Of a stretch of 42,642 nucleotides of DNA, positions 31,111-39,677 are shown piece by piece. Made by a program: the position numbers and the translations under genes. The notes under the pieces are model-generated. The model was not told where the DNA came from and ran no database searches. It saw nothing but the letters and a program-made list of their open reading frames with translations. Position 1 is the stretch's first letter, and each line of letters starts with the position of its first letter. The stretch lies in the IMG/VR virus record IMGVR_UViG_3300013104_000037, positions 1-42,642 of that record; one strand, given 5' to 3'. The stretch comes from a virus.

Positions 31111-32124
31111 TTATAGCTCCTCTTTAAAGAACCTCACTGTTTCATCAATACTCTGCTTTTCTTTGAAAAACTCGTTTTCCTCCAAAGTCTCGATAGAACA
31201 TTTAATTGAAGATAAGTTCGAAGAATCTATTTTTATTTGATAACGAGAGTTTTTAGCCGGACTATGTTTACCTCCAAAAGATAACAATACTTCAAGGTTC
31301 TTTTCAGGGTCAATTACTACAGCGCTGAAGTCTCGTGTGTAGGGCATGCCGAAGTAGAGGGGTGTAGAATTCGGATTGTTGAACCTTAGAAGGGCGCCAT
31401 TCATTGAGTAATTTAAATATTTTGAAGTGTTTAATTGCGAATCCATAAACTGGCCGTTAACTAAAAGAATACTATAATTAATGTCATACTCATTTTGTAA
31501 GCGAGAAAAATTGAAGATACCTAACTTTAAAGTAAAATAAATTGCGTCCAGTCTTCTTTGATAAACACCATTTTTATTTACGCTTAGATAACCTCTTACA
31601 TCTGGAAATGTGATCTCCCGCATTAAGGCCTGAACAATGAAATGAGGAGCCGGTTTACTTTGCCCGTCTAACCTAATATAGTAAACATGATTCCATTGAT
31701 GCGGTTTGTATGTGCTTTCCTGAATCTGGAAGATATAAAGACGCTTTTTTTCATATTCAATTATGTGGATATTGATGTCTTTAGGCATTGGAGAAATTTC
31801 GGTGCTTAACTTATTTATAATCCAATCTACCTCTTTTCCGTTGGATAGGGGAGTCAGATCTCCTTGAAATACCTTTTCTTTTTTCCCTTCTGGAATAACT
31901 CCTCTTGGTGCTCCATATATTAAAATACCTCCGTTGCCATTCAAAAAGCCACAGCATGCTTTACATATAGTTTGGATTATTGTGTTCCAATCTTGATTTT
32001 CAGCAAACGATTTATATTCTATTAGATCAGTTTCGGATCGTTCTTCAGCAAAGTAACTTGCGATATCATCAAAGGTTAAATCTCTCAAAGACTTACCAAA
32101 GAAATTTTGAGCATAATTTGTCAT
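31111..32124 (-). CDS. Schlafen/AlbA_2-domain protein, candidate defence factor
   Basis: A 337-residue protein whose N-terminal ~150 residues match the Schlafen AlbA_2 domain: ERSETDLIEYKSF, then ICKACCGFLNGNGGILIYGA, followed by a strand/helix pair and VYYIRLDGQSKPA. The AlbA_2 fold binds nucleic acid, and in eukaryotic Schlafens it has RNase activity. The C-terminal ~170 residues are an unrecognised beta-rich domain. Stand-alone position between a terminator and the HNH operon suggests a cargo gene; exclusion of other phages is a reasonable hypothesis, not shown by the sequence. Confidence 0.75.
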   Translation of the reverse strand: MTNYAQNFFGKSLRDLTFDDIASYFAEERSETDLIEYKSFAENQDWNTIIQTICKACCGFLNGNGGILIYGAPRGVIPEGKKEKVFQGDLTPLSNGKEVDWIINKLSTEISPMPKDINIHIIEYEKKRLYIFQIQESTYKPHQWNHVYYIRLDGQSKPAPHFIVQALMREITFPDVRGYLSVNKNGVYQRRLDAIYFTLKLGIFNFSRLQNEYDINYSILLVNGQFMDSQLNTSKYLNYSMNGALLRFNNPNSTPLYFGMPYTRDFSAVVIDPEKNLEVLLSFGGKHSPAKNSRYQIKIDSSNLSSIKCSIETLEENEFFKEKQSIDETVRFFKEEL

Positions 32125-32150
32125 GCTTAAATATAGAAAATTAACCTATA

Positions 32151-32324
32151 CTAAAACAGTTCATATTGGACTTTAAATTTAAGTTTGATCAATTGGCCAA
32201 CATAGTATTTAGCCGGCACTGGTATTTTTTCAAAGCAGCTGGCGGGAGCATGGATTAAATTATTCCTGCCGTCAGCCTTGATCCCAAGCTGCCTCAGTCT
32301 TTTTAATGTGTGTTTTTTTGTCAT
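32151..32324 (-). CDS. Small basic protein coupled to the HNH gene
   Basis: A 57-residue frame starting MTKKHTLKRLRQLGIKADGR and ending KLKFKVQYELF. The first ~20 residues are strongly basic. Its ATG overlaps the stop codon of the HNH gene as ATGA, the same coupling used across this phage, which supports it as a real gene. It is the last gene of the early operon. Possibly a nucleic-acid-binding peptide. Confidence 0.6.
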   Translation of the reverse strand: MTKKHTLKRLRQLGIKADGRNNLIHAPASCFEKIPVPAKYYVGQLIKLKFKVQYELF

Positions 32325-33808
32325 TGTGATCGGGAGCTTTGGCTGGAGAGAAATTTATTTCTAACGGCTTCCGGATCAACACCAGGTTTAACGAATACAA
32401 CTGTTTTTGCGTCAAGGCGTACAGCTACAAGCTTAGACTCGTCAATTTTCCTAGTCGGCATGACACTTTTGGTTTCTCGCTCAATTCGTTCCCTTTCTTT
32501 ATCCCGTTTCGCCTGAAGCTTCTCCAGTTCACGCTTAACCTTAAATAGGCGTTCCCTTTCGGTCCGCTTCTGTTCGTTTTCTATACTTGGTTTTGCTTTC
32601 CGGATTTTAGTGGCTTTTTCGGTAGAGATTCTGGTAACGGCGTTTTGTTTCTGTAACCTCCGCAGGTTGCGTTTTGCTGAATCTTCAAACTTTTTAATAA
32701 TTAAATCTTCCCAGTTGGGTTTTATTACAGATTTCATTAGTGCCCTGGCTTCCGCCCGGGCCTTTTGTTTAGCAAATTTAACTGCGGACCGGTTGAATTT
32801 CAAAATAAGCGCTGATTCCCATTTTTCAATTTTTAGGTTGTTCCGGATAATCTGCCTATTATTTGCAGCGATTAACTTTTTGTGGTCCCGCTCCAGCTGG
32901 TTGAATGTCTTTATAAGGTTAGCATTAACTTTCGCATTTTCTTTAGCTTTCTGCAGAGCCATTATTTTTGCCTCTTTTTCAAAATGCCTGATCAGCCCTT
33001 CTTCCCACAACTGCTTTTTCCGTTCCTTCACTGCTACCGATTTGCGTTTGCTTGGCCTTTTTATTCTCGGCTCGGATGACAAACCTTTTCCTGCAAGAGA
33101 ATTTTGACGATAGCTGTCTTTCTTGCTTATCAACGCAAGATTATCAATTTCGCAGTTAAGCGGGTTTCCGTCCTTAAACCTCACACAGTGCTTGGCGGGT
33201 ACTTTTCCATTGGCGTTTTCCCATATATGGATGTGCAATGGTACCCAAATATTAGTACCGATCGAGATCCATTTTTTCTGTGTGCCATTTTTATAATTTG
33301 TCCGGGTGGTGATGGTTCCGGTTGGTAGTGTGTTTTTTGGTTTGGAGCCCCTCTTAAATCTACTTGCTTTAGTTCTTTCTATGGCTTCAGGCGTCATGTA
33401 ATCGGTTTGTTTCTTGCCCTTGGTGACAGGAACGCTACCGGTTTTGAAGCGATTATCTAGCGAGCGCACCCTTTTCACTTCTTCCGGAACAACCAAGCCT
33501 AATTGCCTCATCCTGGTCAAAACTTTCGTCGTACTAAAATTTAATTCTCTGGCCATTTTCTTTGACCCTTTCAGAAGGTAGTTTTCTGTGATGTATTGAT
33601 CATCGTCAATACTGCAGGTAGTTTTGGTCGCGTTTTTTTCTCCGGTCCATTTTTTTGAAAGGGCCAACGGAACCTTTAAACCAAGTTTACCCCGGATTGA
33701 TTTGATTGTTGTTGCTGAGCAGTTAAAATGAGCGGCCATATCAGGCGCACTCATTTTAAGGTAATTTTGCGCAACGTACTTTTCTATTATTTGGCGTCTG
33801 TTTTCCAT
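32321..33808 (-). CDS. HTH-HNH endonuclease with long basic coiled coil
   Basis: A 495-residue protein in three parts. Residues 1-115 contain two helix-turn-helix-like repeats (SAPDMAAHFNCSATTIKSIR; KKMARELNFSTTKVLTRMRQ). Residues about 170-225 are an HNH_3-type nuclease: VPLHIHIWENANGKVP, then HCVRFKDGNPLNCEIDNLAL. The remaining 250 residues are a very basic coiled coil. It may be a homing endonuclease, a replication-linked nuclease or a DNA-protecting structural factor. It lies within the operon (TGATG overlap upstream, ATGA downstream), so it does not look like an independent inserted homing gene. Confidence 0.8.
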   Translation of the reverse strand: MENRRQIIEKYVAQNYLKMSAPDMAAHFNCSATTIKSIRGKLGLKVPLALSKKWTGEKNATKTTCSIDDDQYITENYLLKGSKKMARELNFSTTKVLTRMRQLGLVVPEEVKRVRSLDNRFKTGSVPVTKGKKQTDYMTPEAIERTKASRFKRGSKPKNTLPTGTITTRTNYKNGTQKKWISIGTNIWVPLHIHIWENANGKVPAKHCVRFKDGNPLNCEIDNLALISKKDSYRQNSLAGKGLSSEPRIKRPSKRKSVAVKERKKQLWEEGLIRHFEKEAKIMALQKAKENAKVNANLIKTFNQLERDHKKLIAANNRQIIRNNLKIEKWESALILKFNRSAVKFAKQKARAEARALMKSVIKPNWEDLIIKKFEDSAKRNLRRLQKQNAVTRISTEKATKIRKAKPSIENEQKRTERERLFKVKRELEKLQAKRDKERERIERETKSVMPTRKIDESKLVAVRLDAKTVVFVKPGVDPEAVRNKFLSSQSSRSQ

Positions 33809-34239
33809 CAGGAAAGAAGTTTGAAGTCAGATTTTTTTAGTTTGTCATAAAGGCTTTCAGTTCCATCGTGCAGATATGGCATAAATACTTGAAGTAGGTC
33901 AGCTTGATCTAATGTGATCATCGTTATTTGAATTTCCACCCAATCAGAAATTATCTTCCAGGCTGTTCGTCCGGCTTGCTCTGCTGCAAGTTCAAAGCTT
34001 CTAGGGGTTGGTCTGGTATATTCTTTTATTAAGCGATTATAAATTTTGTCAACCCTGGATGGTAATTGAAACCCCAATGATTTGCCATCAACAAAGAGCG
34101 TGAATGAAATTGAAGCACAAACTCCGTTAGCATCATAAGACTTCATTATCTTATCCGCTCCAGCGCTGACCAGATTTTTTTCAATTTTGCCCATCGATCT
34201 ATCGATGGGCACTTCTGAAGTATAGTTTTTAATTTTCAT
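33808..34239 (-). CDS. Conserved phage protein, function unknown
   Basis: A 143-residue protein: MKIKNYTSEVPIDRSMGKIE, a helix with VSAGADKIMKSYDANGVCAS, then SFTLFVDGKSLGFQLPSRVD and AWKIISDWVEIQITMITLDQ, ending in a charged helix. I recognise this layout ('I...L...GA..I.K.Y...G...AI.F......F.LP' then 'AW..IKDW...Q...I') from many small early genes of phages in Bacteroidota and Firmicutes, always without assigned function. It is coupled to the HNH gene. Confidence 0.7.
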   Translation of the reverse strand: MKIKNYTSEVPIDRSMGKIEKNLVSAGADKIMKSYDANGVCASISFTLFVDGKSLGFQLPSRVDKIYNRLIKEYTRPTPRSFELAAEQAGRTAWKIISDWVEIQITMITLDQADLLQVFMPYLHDGTESLYDKLKKSDFKLLS

Positions 34240-34244
34240 AAGCC

Positions 34245-34520
34245 TTAATGATATGGTTCCATGAGCTGCTCGTCATGTACCTGTGTCCGGTTTAATTCTT
34301 TCAATTCATCTTTTAGTGCCTGTTCTGAAAAAATGTATTGTTGAGTTGATTTATGAGTACTTGGAATCAAAACCGTGAAAAGGCATTTGGCTTGAGTATC
34401 TTCACCTTTGTAAGCAATTTTTCTAGCTTCATCCTCAGATACGAAAGATTGTGTCCTCTCCAGGTACTGAACTGCATCTGGGTATTTCGTTTTGTAGTAA
34501 TCTAATTTATATGTTGACAT
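34245..34520 (-). CDS. Small early protein, function unknown
   Basis: A 91-residue hydrophilic protein (MSTYKLDYYKTKYPDAVQYL, ending VHDEQLMEPYH). It lies five bases before the next gene. No motif recognised. Composition is acidic/basic balanced with a central hydrophobic strand (CLFTVLIP). Confidence 0.55.
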   Translation of the reverse strand: MSTYKLDYYKTKYPDAVQYLERTQSFVSEDEARKIAYKGEDTQAKCLFTVLIPSTHKSTQQYIFSEQALKDELKELNRTQVHDEQLMEPYH

Positions 34521-34590
34521 TGTTTAATTAACCATTATTGGGGTTTGACCATCTGTTATTATTATTATTATGTACTTATTAATTCAGCTA

Positions 34591-35241
34591 TCAGTGTAAG
34601 TCGTGTGTACCGTCAGGCCTAAGGGGATAAAATGTAATAAGCGGGCCTATTAGAACTAACGTTCTAGAACCATCACTGATCTTCATCGCCTCGTAGCCTA
34701 TAGGTCTATTTCCATTAAGACGATCATTTAGACTTTCATCATAGGAAAGCGGCTCAAGTTTTCCTTTATATTTTTCTATTGGAACAACTCTGTGGGCGGT
34801 TACCCAGACGTATCCATTTAAATTGTTGCTACACGTCGAAGTAATGATATACTCATTACCATTGAACAGAATGACTTTTTTAATTATTTTTTCTCCAGCA
34901 ATTTCATGCAGTGCACAGGCCTGTGTCATCTGTTCGAATAATTCGGGGTCTATTAGCATTTTGTCGGGCATATAATTCAGTTTAAACTGATTTTTATACA
35001 AGTTTTTTTTAAAATCTGGAATTTGTTTAGCAATGCTGATCCAGGCTAATGCATTTATATAGGGTGGTGGATAATAATTTGTGACTTCGATCATTTTTGC
35101 TGAACTAATGAATGAATCCACTGCATGAGCGTCCAAGGTCATGGTATGGTTGTTAGTGCTTATATCGAACAAACCTTTACCAACTGGAGCAATGGTGACC
35201 ATTTGATCACCACGCTTAAAAGTTCTAATGAGCGTTTTCAT
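34591..35241 (-). CDS. Early protein, function unknown
   Basis: A 216-residue protein starting MKTLIRTFKRGDQMVTIAPV, with a short beta domain, helices in the middle (ALAWISIAKQIPDFKKNLYK) and a Gly/Pro-containing end (ITFYPLRPDGTHDLH). It overlaps the upstream gene by 17 bases. No motif recognised. The 70 bases after it (34521-34590) hold only an (AAT)n tract of five units and no gene. Confidence 0.55.
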   Translation of the reverse strand: MKTLIRTFKRGDQMVTIAPVGKGLFDISTNNHTMTLDAHAVDSFISSAKMIEVTNYYPPPYINALAWISIAKQIPDFKKNLYKNQFKLNYMPDKMLIDPELFEQMTQACALHEIAGEKIIKKVILFNGNEYIITSTCSNNLNGYVWVTAHRVVPIEKYKGKLEPLSYDESLNDRLNGNRPIGYEAMKISDGSRTLVLIGPLITFYPLRPDGTHDLH

Positions 35242-35506
35242 TCGGTTTGATATTTTTTCTTTCCAGTCTTTCAGATAATGTGATCACGAGTTGCAATCTA
35301 AACGGAATGATATCAATGTCCCTATTATAGATCGTAGCTATCGAAGCAAGATTGCTAAATTGAACCGGATCGATTTTTTTTGTGGTTATTTTAACCATAA
35401 AACCAATGCCGTATTCGTTTATTTTCGCTTCAGGTATGGCAATTGCCAGCGATTTCAACAAGGCTGATTCGTTTATACCTTCAGCATTTTCTGTTTTATT
35501 TTCCAT
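35225..35506 (-). CDS. Small early protein, function unknown
   Basis: A 93-residue protein (ESALLKSLAIAIPEAKINEY, then LQLVITLSERLERKNIKPNE). It is preceded by a strong hairpin leader (35535-35569). Helical and charged. No family recognised. Confidence 0.5.
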   Translation of the reverse strand: MENKTENAEGINESALLKSLAIAIPEAKINEYGIGFMVKITTKKIDPVQFSNLASIATIYNRDIDIIPFRLQLVITLSERLERKNIKPNENAH

Positions 35507-35534
35507 CTTTGTTTTAGTTATAAATATTTATGAT

Positions 35535-35569
35535 TAGCCGCTCCGACCTCCTACAGTCGGGGCGGTTTT
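35535..35569 (-). other. Stable hairpin between small early genes
   Basis: Minus strand: CCGCCCCGAC and GGTCGGAGCGG pair across a short loop; the plus strand has TTTT after it. It lies after the 19-codon frame and before the 93-residue gene. On the minus strand there is no T-run, so it may stabilise or process the transcript rather than end it. Confidence 0.5.
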
Positions 35570-35570
35570 G

Positions 35571-35630
35571 CTAACTGGCAATTGCCAGGATCAAAGCAAG
35601 AATGATTAAAAGAATGATCCCGTCCTTCAT
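35571..35630 (-). CDS. Nineteen-residue hydrophobic peptide
   Basis: The frame MKDGIILLIILALILAIAS is one transmembrane helix with a short charged head. Its ATG overlaps the stop codon of the 95-residue gene as TAATG, so ribosomes could continue into it. Similar single-helix phage peptides can act on membranes or as regulatory leaders. The DNA also holds the palindrome CTGGCAATTGCCAG. The call rests on coupling and on the clean hydrophobic composition. Confidence 0.4.
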   Translation of the reverse strand: MKDGIILLIILALILAIAS

Positions 35631-35917
35631 TATGCTGATTTCGATAACTCCTTTAGTAGCTTATTAATTTCAAGTTCAGTTTCCTCGATGTACTTTTTTG
35701 TAACGAATTCCTTTGCTTCTTGCAATTCCTTCATGTATTTGCTGTTGATCCGCATAAAGGGATCGTCTGCAGATTGTTTTTCGAGGCTCGAAAACATTGT
35801 CTCAAGCATTCCACGCAGAGGGGAAGGTTTTAAGCTATCCTTTAATTCTGCTTTTAGCCTCATCAGATCTTGAATTTGCACTTCAAGCGATTTCGTTTGT
35901 TTTTTGGTTTCTGTCAT
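35630..35917 (-). CDS. Small coiled-coil protein
   Basis: A 95-residue, highly charged helical protein (TKSLEVQIQDLMRLKAELKD, then YIEETELEINKLLKELSKSA). Likely a coiled coil that makes dimers. Lies between a 70-residue gene (5-base gap) and the 19-codon frame in the replication operon. No function assigned. Confidence 0.55.
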   Translation of the reverse strand: MTETKKQTKSLEVQIQDLMRLKAELKDSLKPSPLRGMLETMFSSLEKQSADDPFMRINSKYMKELQEAKEFVTKKYIEETELEINKLLKELSKSA

Positions 35918-35922
35918 AATTT

Positions 35923-36135
35923 CTAATTATTTATTAATTCAATTTTACTATCGGTTATCAGCTCGTGTAGTCGATTGGCTTCGAGGTACTGTATTTTAGT
36001 GGTGTGTTCATATTTGAGCTCATACATTGTCCGCCTATAATTGTCGCCGGAACCGGTACTCCAGATATCAACTATCTGAAACCTAAAGGCGGTTCCGGTT
36101 ACATTCCATTTCGTATTTACACCGGGTACTTCCAT
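35923..36135 (-). CDS. Small early protein downstream of primase-helicase
   Basis: A 70-residue protein (MEVPGVNTKWNVTGTAFRFQ, then RRTMYELKYEHTTKIQYLEA). Strand-rich start and helical end. It starts two bases after the primase-helicase stop, so it is co-transcribed. No family recognised. Confidence 0.5.
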   Translation of the reverse strand: MEVPGVNTKWNVTGTAFRFQIVDIWSTGSGDNYRRTMYELKYEHTTKIQYLEANRLHELITDSKIELINN

Positions 36136-36137
36136 CG

Positions 36138-39100
36138 TTATTTTATTGGAAAATCGTCATCCTGATCATTAGGATCTATCGAGCTGTTACTTTTAGATTG
36201 ATTGTCATTTTCATTAAAAGGAATATCAGTTTGGGCCGTGTTCTGGATCTCACTGATTCTCCTCTTTACAAGTTCGTCAGCTGACAGATTCAATTCTTCC
36301 CCAATTCCATCAGGCAGATCATGTGTAGCCTGGATATAAAACATTTCGGTGGCGACTTTTGGCATTTCCGGAAGTGGAGTCCATGTGTTTGATCGAGCGT
36401 CGTAATGCTTTCTTTCAACTTTCTGGATGATATTACCCTGCTTGCCAAGGAATTTTTTAGGATTGAACAGATAACCTTCCAATCTGCAGAATGCTGCCAA
36501 CTTAGTTTTGAATGTCTGGGCCGTGAACTTTTGCGGATTGTTCATGAAAACAAAATCCTTATATGCCTCATCCCGGGCAAAGAAGATATCAAGCTTACCA
36601 CTTTCTTCAGAGAAATATGTTTTTGCCCAATCGTAGAACACAGGGCCCATTGCAGCCATTAAATTCCTTCGATTCACATTGCCCATTGCTGGAGTAATCT
36701 TTTCAGTAGAGCTCAGGTAAAAGCGCAGCGCATAAACAGCGGTGTTGTAAAAGTTATTCCAGTCTGCTTCATTAAATTCCGCAAAAAGCTGCTTGCCAAA
36801 TTCAGTACTTGGATCACGGCTTTCTTTATAGTCGGTCGTTTCGCCCATATTGTGGTAGTAATCACTGAAAACGTTGTAGATCATACGGCGCTCAGTTGAT
36901 GGTCCCAAATTCTTTGGCGTGTAGTTACTTGAAAACGAAAATTTACCTGACCTATCAAATGTGATCGTATAAGGCTTTTTCCCTTTCGGGTTGACCTTAG
37001 TGTCGCCGGTGATGTCAGGATAGAACACGTCAAGCTTCAGGTACTCGTGGGCATCATCAATAAATATGTATCGATGGTGTTCGGTGAGGCCGTCATATTT
37101 GTGTGGATCATCCGTAATTTTTGGGTTACGGCCATTAAGCATAAAGTGCTTGCGCAACAACGTTTTCATGGCCACGTCATATAATATGGATTTACCAGAT
37201 CCTCCATGGCTCTGGCCATCTTCATTTACTTTGCCATCCATTGCAAAAATGAACCAGGGCTTTGACCGGTCTTTATACCGGTGCATCAAATAACCGATGG
37301 AAAAGAGTTTATTTACCAAATGGCGCTTTTGATCGATGATCTCATCCTCAGATAATAATTCGCCATCAATAGCGAATTTATTCCTGGCCAGGTATTCCTC
37401 CTGCTCAATACCGGTTAGTTTGGATTTTGGAAGAAGCTCCTCGAGTTCTTTGCGCCAGTGAGCACGGCTCGTTTGCACCAGGTATTTTAAGAAAAGGCAA
37501 TCTTTGTTCTTGATTTCGATATCATATTCGCCAAGTTCATTCCTGGTGATCACAAACGGCTCCTCTTTTGGCGCCTGCCACCGATGGGGATAAACTTCGT
37601 CCTCCCAAACGAACCGTTTAACAGCACCCGGTTTATGCTCAATAATACCTACGGCCGTGACTTCGATAGTTTTATTTTTAAAGAATAAAAACTGTTTTCC
37701 CTTTTCGTTATCAATAAAATCGATATCAATCTCATCCAGGCTATTCAAGCTGCTATCGTTTAACTGAGCGGTCCTGTGCATTTCGTCGCGGAGATCAATA
37801 TCCATGTGGCGACTGCGGAGGAAATCTTTTACAAACGCTTTTATTTTTATGGCCGAGGTGACACGAACAGTGTTTCCTTCAATTTGGATGTACTCAAAAT
37901 CCGTTTCCTTATCGCCAACCGGCAGACGATAAAATCCATTTCTCTGAAGAAAGTTATAAGCATACTCGTTCCGGAATTTGTAATCATAGCCGGTAAAATC
38001 TCCGGACTTATTAAACTGGGCTTTCTTTTCCCAGAACCGGTAGGGCATAGCGCTATACTCAACCAGGAGTTTAAAATCTTTCTTTTTGTAATAATTAAAG
38101 TAATCGCGAACATCCTTGCACGGATTTCCACGCTTATCATGATGCTTTTGTAACTCCTGAGGCAATTCGATATCGTAGATATCCAAATACTGCATACAGA
38201 GTTTATGGCGTTGCCTAGCACCGGTTTCATCTAAATCACCCAGGTTATAAAACTTTTTTACTTTCTGGGCGATACGGTCGTACTGATGCTGCTGAAGAAC
38301 CGCAGATTCACTGTTTAACCAAATAACACGATACCCGCATAAAGCAACATTAACGGCATCAGAACCACCGGTACATAAGATTACTTCCTCAAGCTTGTAA
38401 TCATCATCCTTGCGTTTTTTCTTTTCACTGTCATCGCTTTTATCTTCCTGCTCAATCCTTTCACGGTGCTCGTCATAGGCAAGGTTCAGCTGCTGCAGCC
38501 CATGGATGAAATCCTTTGGCTTTTTGCCTGGGATATACATAAAACGCATTGCTTTATCAGGATGCAATGGCTGGTAAATCTTTTGAAAGCGGTCCGTTTC
38601 TTTCGATCCTTCATCTTTCGTTCCTTCATCGATTAAAAACATTGGGTATTTATCAGATGCGGAAAAGGTCATCACCTTTCTGTTTTTTATGATGGAATAG
38701 GAATTCATTGGATGAAAATGGTATTCCTTCAATTTGTCTGAGATGTGGCCATGGGCAAACTTTGCCTTTTTCTCATCTTCACTTTTCCAGTTAAAGCTTT
38801 CCCTGATCTTTGTGCTAACTATCGTTTCGATTTCGATATCATTAAATGAGCCACGGGTTTCGTACGACCAGGTACCGTCTGCCTCCGCTGATTCCGCGGG
38901 CCTTTCAGAATAAATAGCTTTAATGTCTGATTTAGATGGATCGGCTCCCTGAACATTATAGCGGCTGGCCAGTTCATTCCGGGCGGTGTTCCAATCGCAG
39001 GCATGTTCAATAACATAGCAATGTATGGCGTTACGGCTTTTGGCATCGTCGCCAAAATCTACTACAAGGTAGGTTCCATCAGGTAACCGGTTTAATTTTG

Positions 39101-39242
39101 CTGATGCTGTTTTTTCTTCTCTGGTTTTAAATTTTCGGTTAGGTTGATCTACACTTTTTGCGGCATCCGGATATAAGCTGAGTATGATATCCAGTCCGCC
39201 ATTAGTGGCTTGTAAAATGTCTGCATCTTCAATGTAAGGCAT
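36138..39242 (-). CDS. TOPRIM-like primase / SF3-type replicative helicase
   Basis: A 1034-residue replication protein. The middle third (about 285-350) has a TOPRIM-like primase region: EVILCTGGSDAVNVALCGYR then FYNLGDLDETG, giving the E...DxD pattern. The C-terminal half is an SF3/D5-like helicase with Walker A near 679 (GGSGKS), Walker B near 731 (IFIDDAH), and FSSNYTPKNLGPSTERR, which matches a sensor followed by an arginine finger. It would prime and unwind phage DNA at the origin. The acidic C-terminus (DQDDDFPIK) is typical of single-strand-binding partners. The upstream leader has AAACACTCTCA, related to the late-gene leader motif. Confidence 0.88.
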   Translation of the reverse strand: MPYIEDADILQATNGGLDIILSLYPDAAKSVDQPNRKFKTREEKTASAKLNRLPDGTYLVVDFGDDAKSRNAIHCYVIEHACDWNTARNELASRYNVQGADPSKSDIKAIYSERPAESAEADGTWSYETRGSFNDIEIETIVSTKIRESFNWKSEDEKKAKFAHGHISDKLKEYHFHPMNSYSIIKNRKVMTFSASDKYPMFLIDEGTKDEGSKETDRFQKIYQPLHPDKAMRFMYIPGKKPKDFIHGLQQLNLAYDEHRERIEQEDKSDDSEKKKRKDDDYKLEEVILCTGGSDAVNVALCGYRVIWLNSESAVLQQHQYDRIAQKVKKFYNLGDLDETGARQRHKLCMQYLDIYDIELPQELQKHHDKRGNPCKDVRDYFNYYKKKDFKLLVEYSAMPYRFWEKKAQFNKSGDFTGYDYKFRNEYAYNFLQRNGFYRLPVGDKETDFEYIQIEGNTVRVTSAIKIKAFVKDFLRSRHMDIDLRDEMHRTAQLNDSSLNSLDEIDIDFIDNEKGKQFLFFKNKTIEVTAVGIIEHKPGAVKRFVWEDEVYPHRWQAPKEEPFVITRNELGEYDIEIKNKDCLFLKYLVQTSRAHWRKELEELLPKSKLTGIEQEEYLARNKFAIDGELLSEDEIIDQKRHLVNKLFSIGYLMHRYKDRSKPWFIFAMDGKVNEDGQSHGGSGKSILYDVAMKTLLRKHFMLNGRNPKITDDPHKYDGLTEHHRYIFIDDAHEYLKLDVFYPDITGDTKVNPKGKKPYTITFDRSGKFSFSSNYTPKNLGPSTERRMIYNVFSDYYHNMGETTDYKESRDPSTEFGKQLFAEFNEADWNNFYNTAVYALRFYLSSTEKITPAMGNVNRRNLMAAMGPVFYDWAKTYFSEESGKLDIFFARDEAYKDFVFMNNPQKFTAQTFKTKLAAFCRLEGYLFNPKKFLGKQGNIIQKVERKHYDARSNTWTPLPEMPKVATEMFYIQATHDLPDGIGEELNLSADELVKRRISEIQNTAQTDIPFNENDNQSKSNSSIDPNDQDDDFPIK

Positions 39243-39275
39243 GGTTTGTTTGTGTGTTTGGAGTGTTGAGAGTGT

Positions 39276-39503
39276 TTATTGTTCTTTTTCGCCTAAAAGA
39301 AAAGATGAATTGAAACCAAGAGCTTCGATCTCATCTTTCTCATCAGGGGTACTGGTAAGCTTTTTTGTTTTTGCAGTCATTTTGTTGCGATACCGATTTG
39401 ATTGGATCAAAAGGTCCACTTCCCGTAGTTCTGCTGGAGAACACGCATCCAGGAAGTTTTCTACAGAAAAATCGAAGTCTGCAAGTCTGGTGATTTTAGG
39501 CAT
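39276..39503 (-). CDS. Small early protein, function unknown
   Basis: A 75-residue protein (MPKITRLADFDFSVENFLDA, then EVDLLIQSNRYRNKMTAKTK) with a basic centre. It lies 33 bases before the primase-helicase gene. 'LADFDFS' near the N-terminus may be a protein-docking segment. No family recognised. Confidence 0.5.
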   Translation of the reverse strand: MPKITRLADFDFSVENFLDACSPAELREVDLLIQSNRYRNKMTAKTKKLTSTPDEKDEIEALGFNSSFLLGEKEQ

Positions 39504-39509
39504 GGCAAA

Positions 39510-39677
39510 TTATTTGGTTAGATGCTGTTTCACCTCATTTCTATAGGCTTCAGCTAAAATTGTAGCCAGACCATAGCGCAAGGCGATCAGCAATAAAATG
39601 ATTAATGCTACTTGAGAGAAAAAGCTGATCCATCCCATGATTGGTCTGACATCTTCCGCGTTAAGATTTCGTTTCAT
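39510..39677 (-). CDS. Single-pass membrane microprotein, 55 residues
   Basis: A short gene reading MKRNLNAEDVRPIMGWISFF then SQVALIILLLIALRYGLATI and a charged tail ending KQHLTK. One transmembrane helix (about 17-37) with basic residues on both sides. The ATG overlaps the preceding stop as ATGA, and the stop lies 7 bases before the next gene, so it fits the operon perfectly. It may anchor an early complex to the membrane or block superinfection. No family recognised. Confidence 0.6.
   Translation of the reverse strand: MKRNLNAEDVRPIMGWISFFSQVALIILLLIALRYGLATILAEAYRNEVKQHLTK

Noticed and set aside
34553-34572. Short (AAT)n tract
   Set aside because: Five units in AT-rich spacer DNA; no coding effect, probably a neutral microsatellite.
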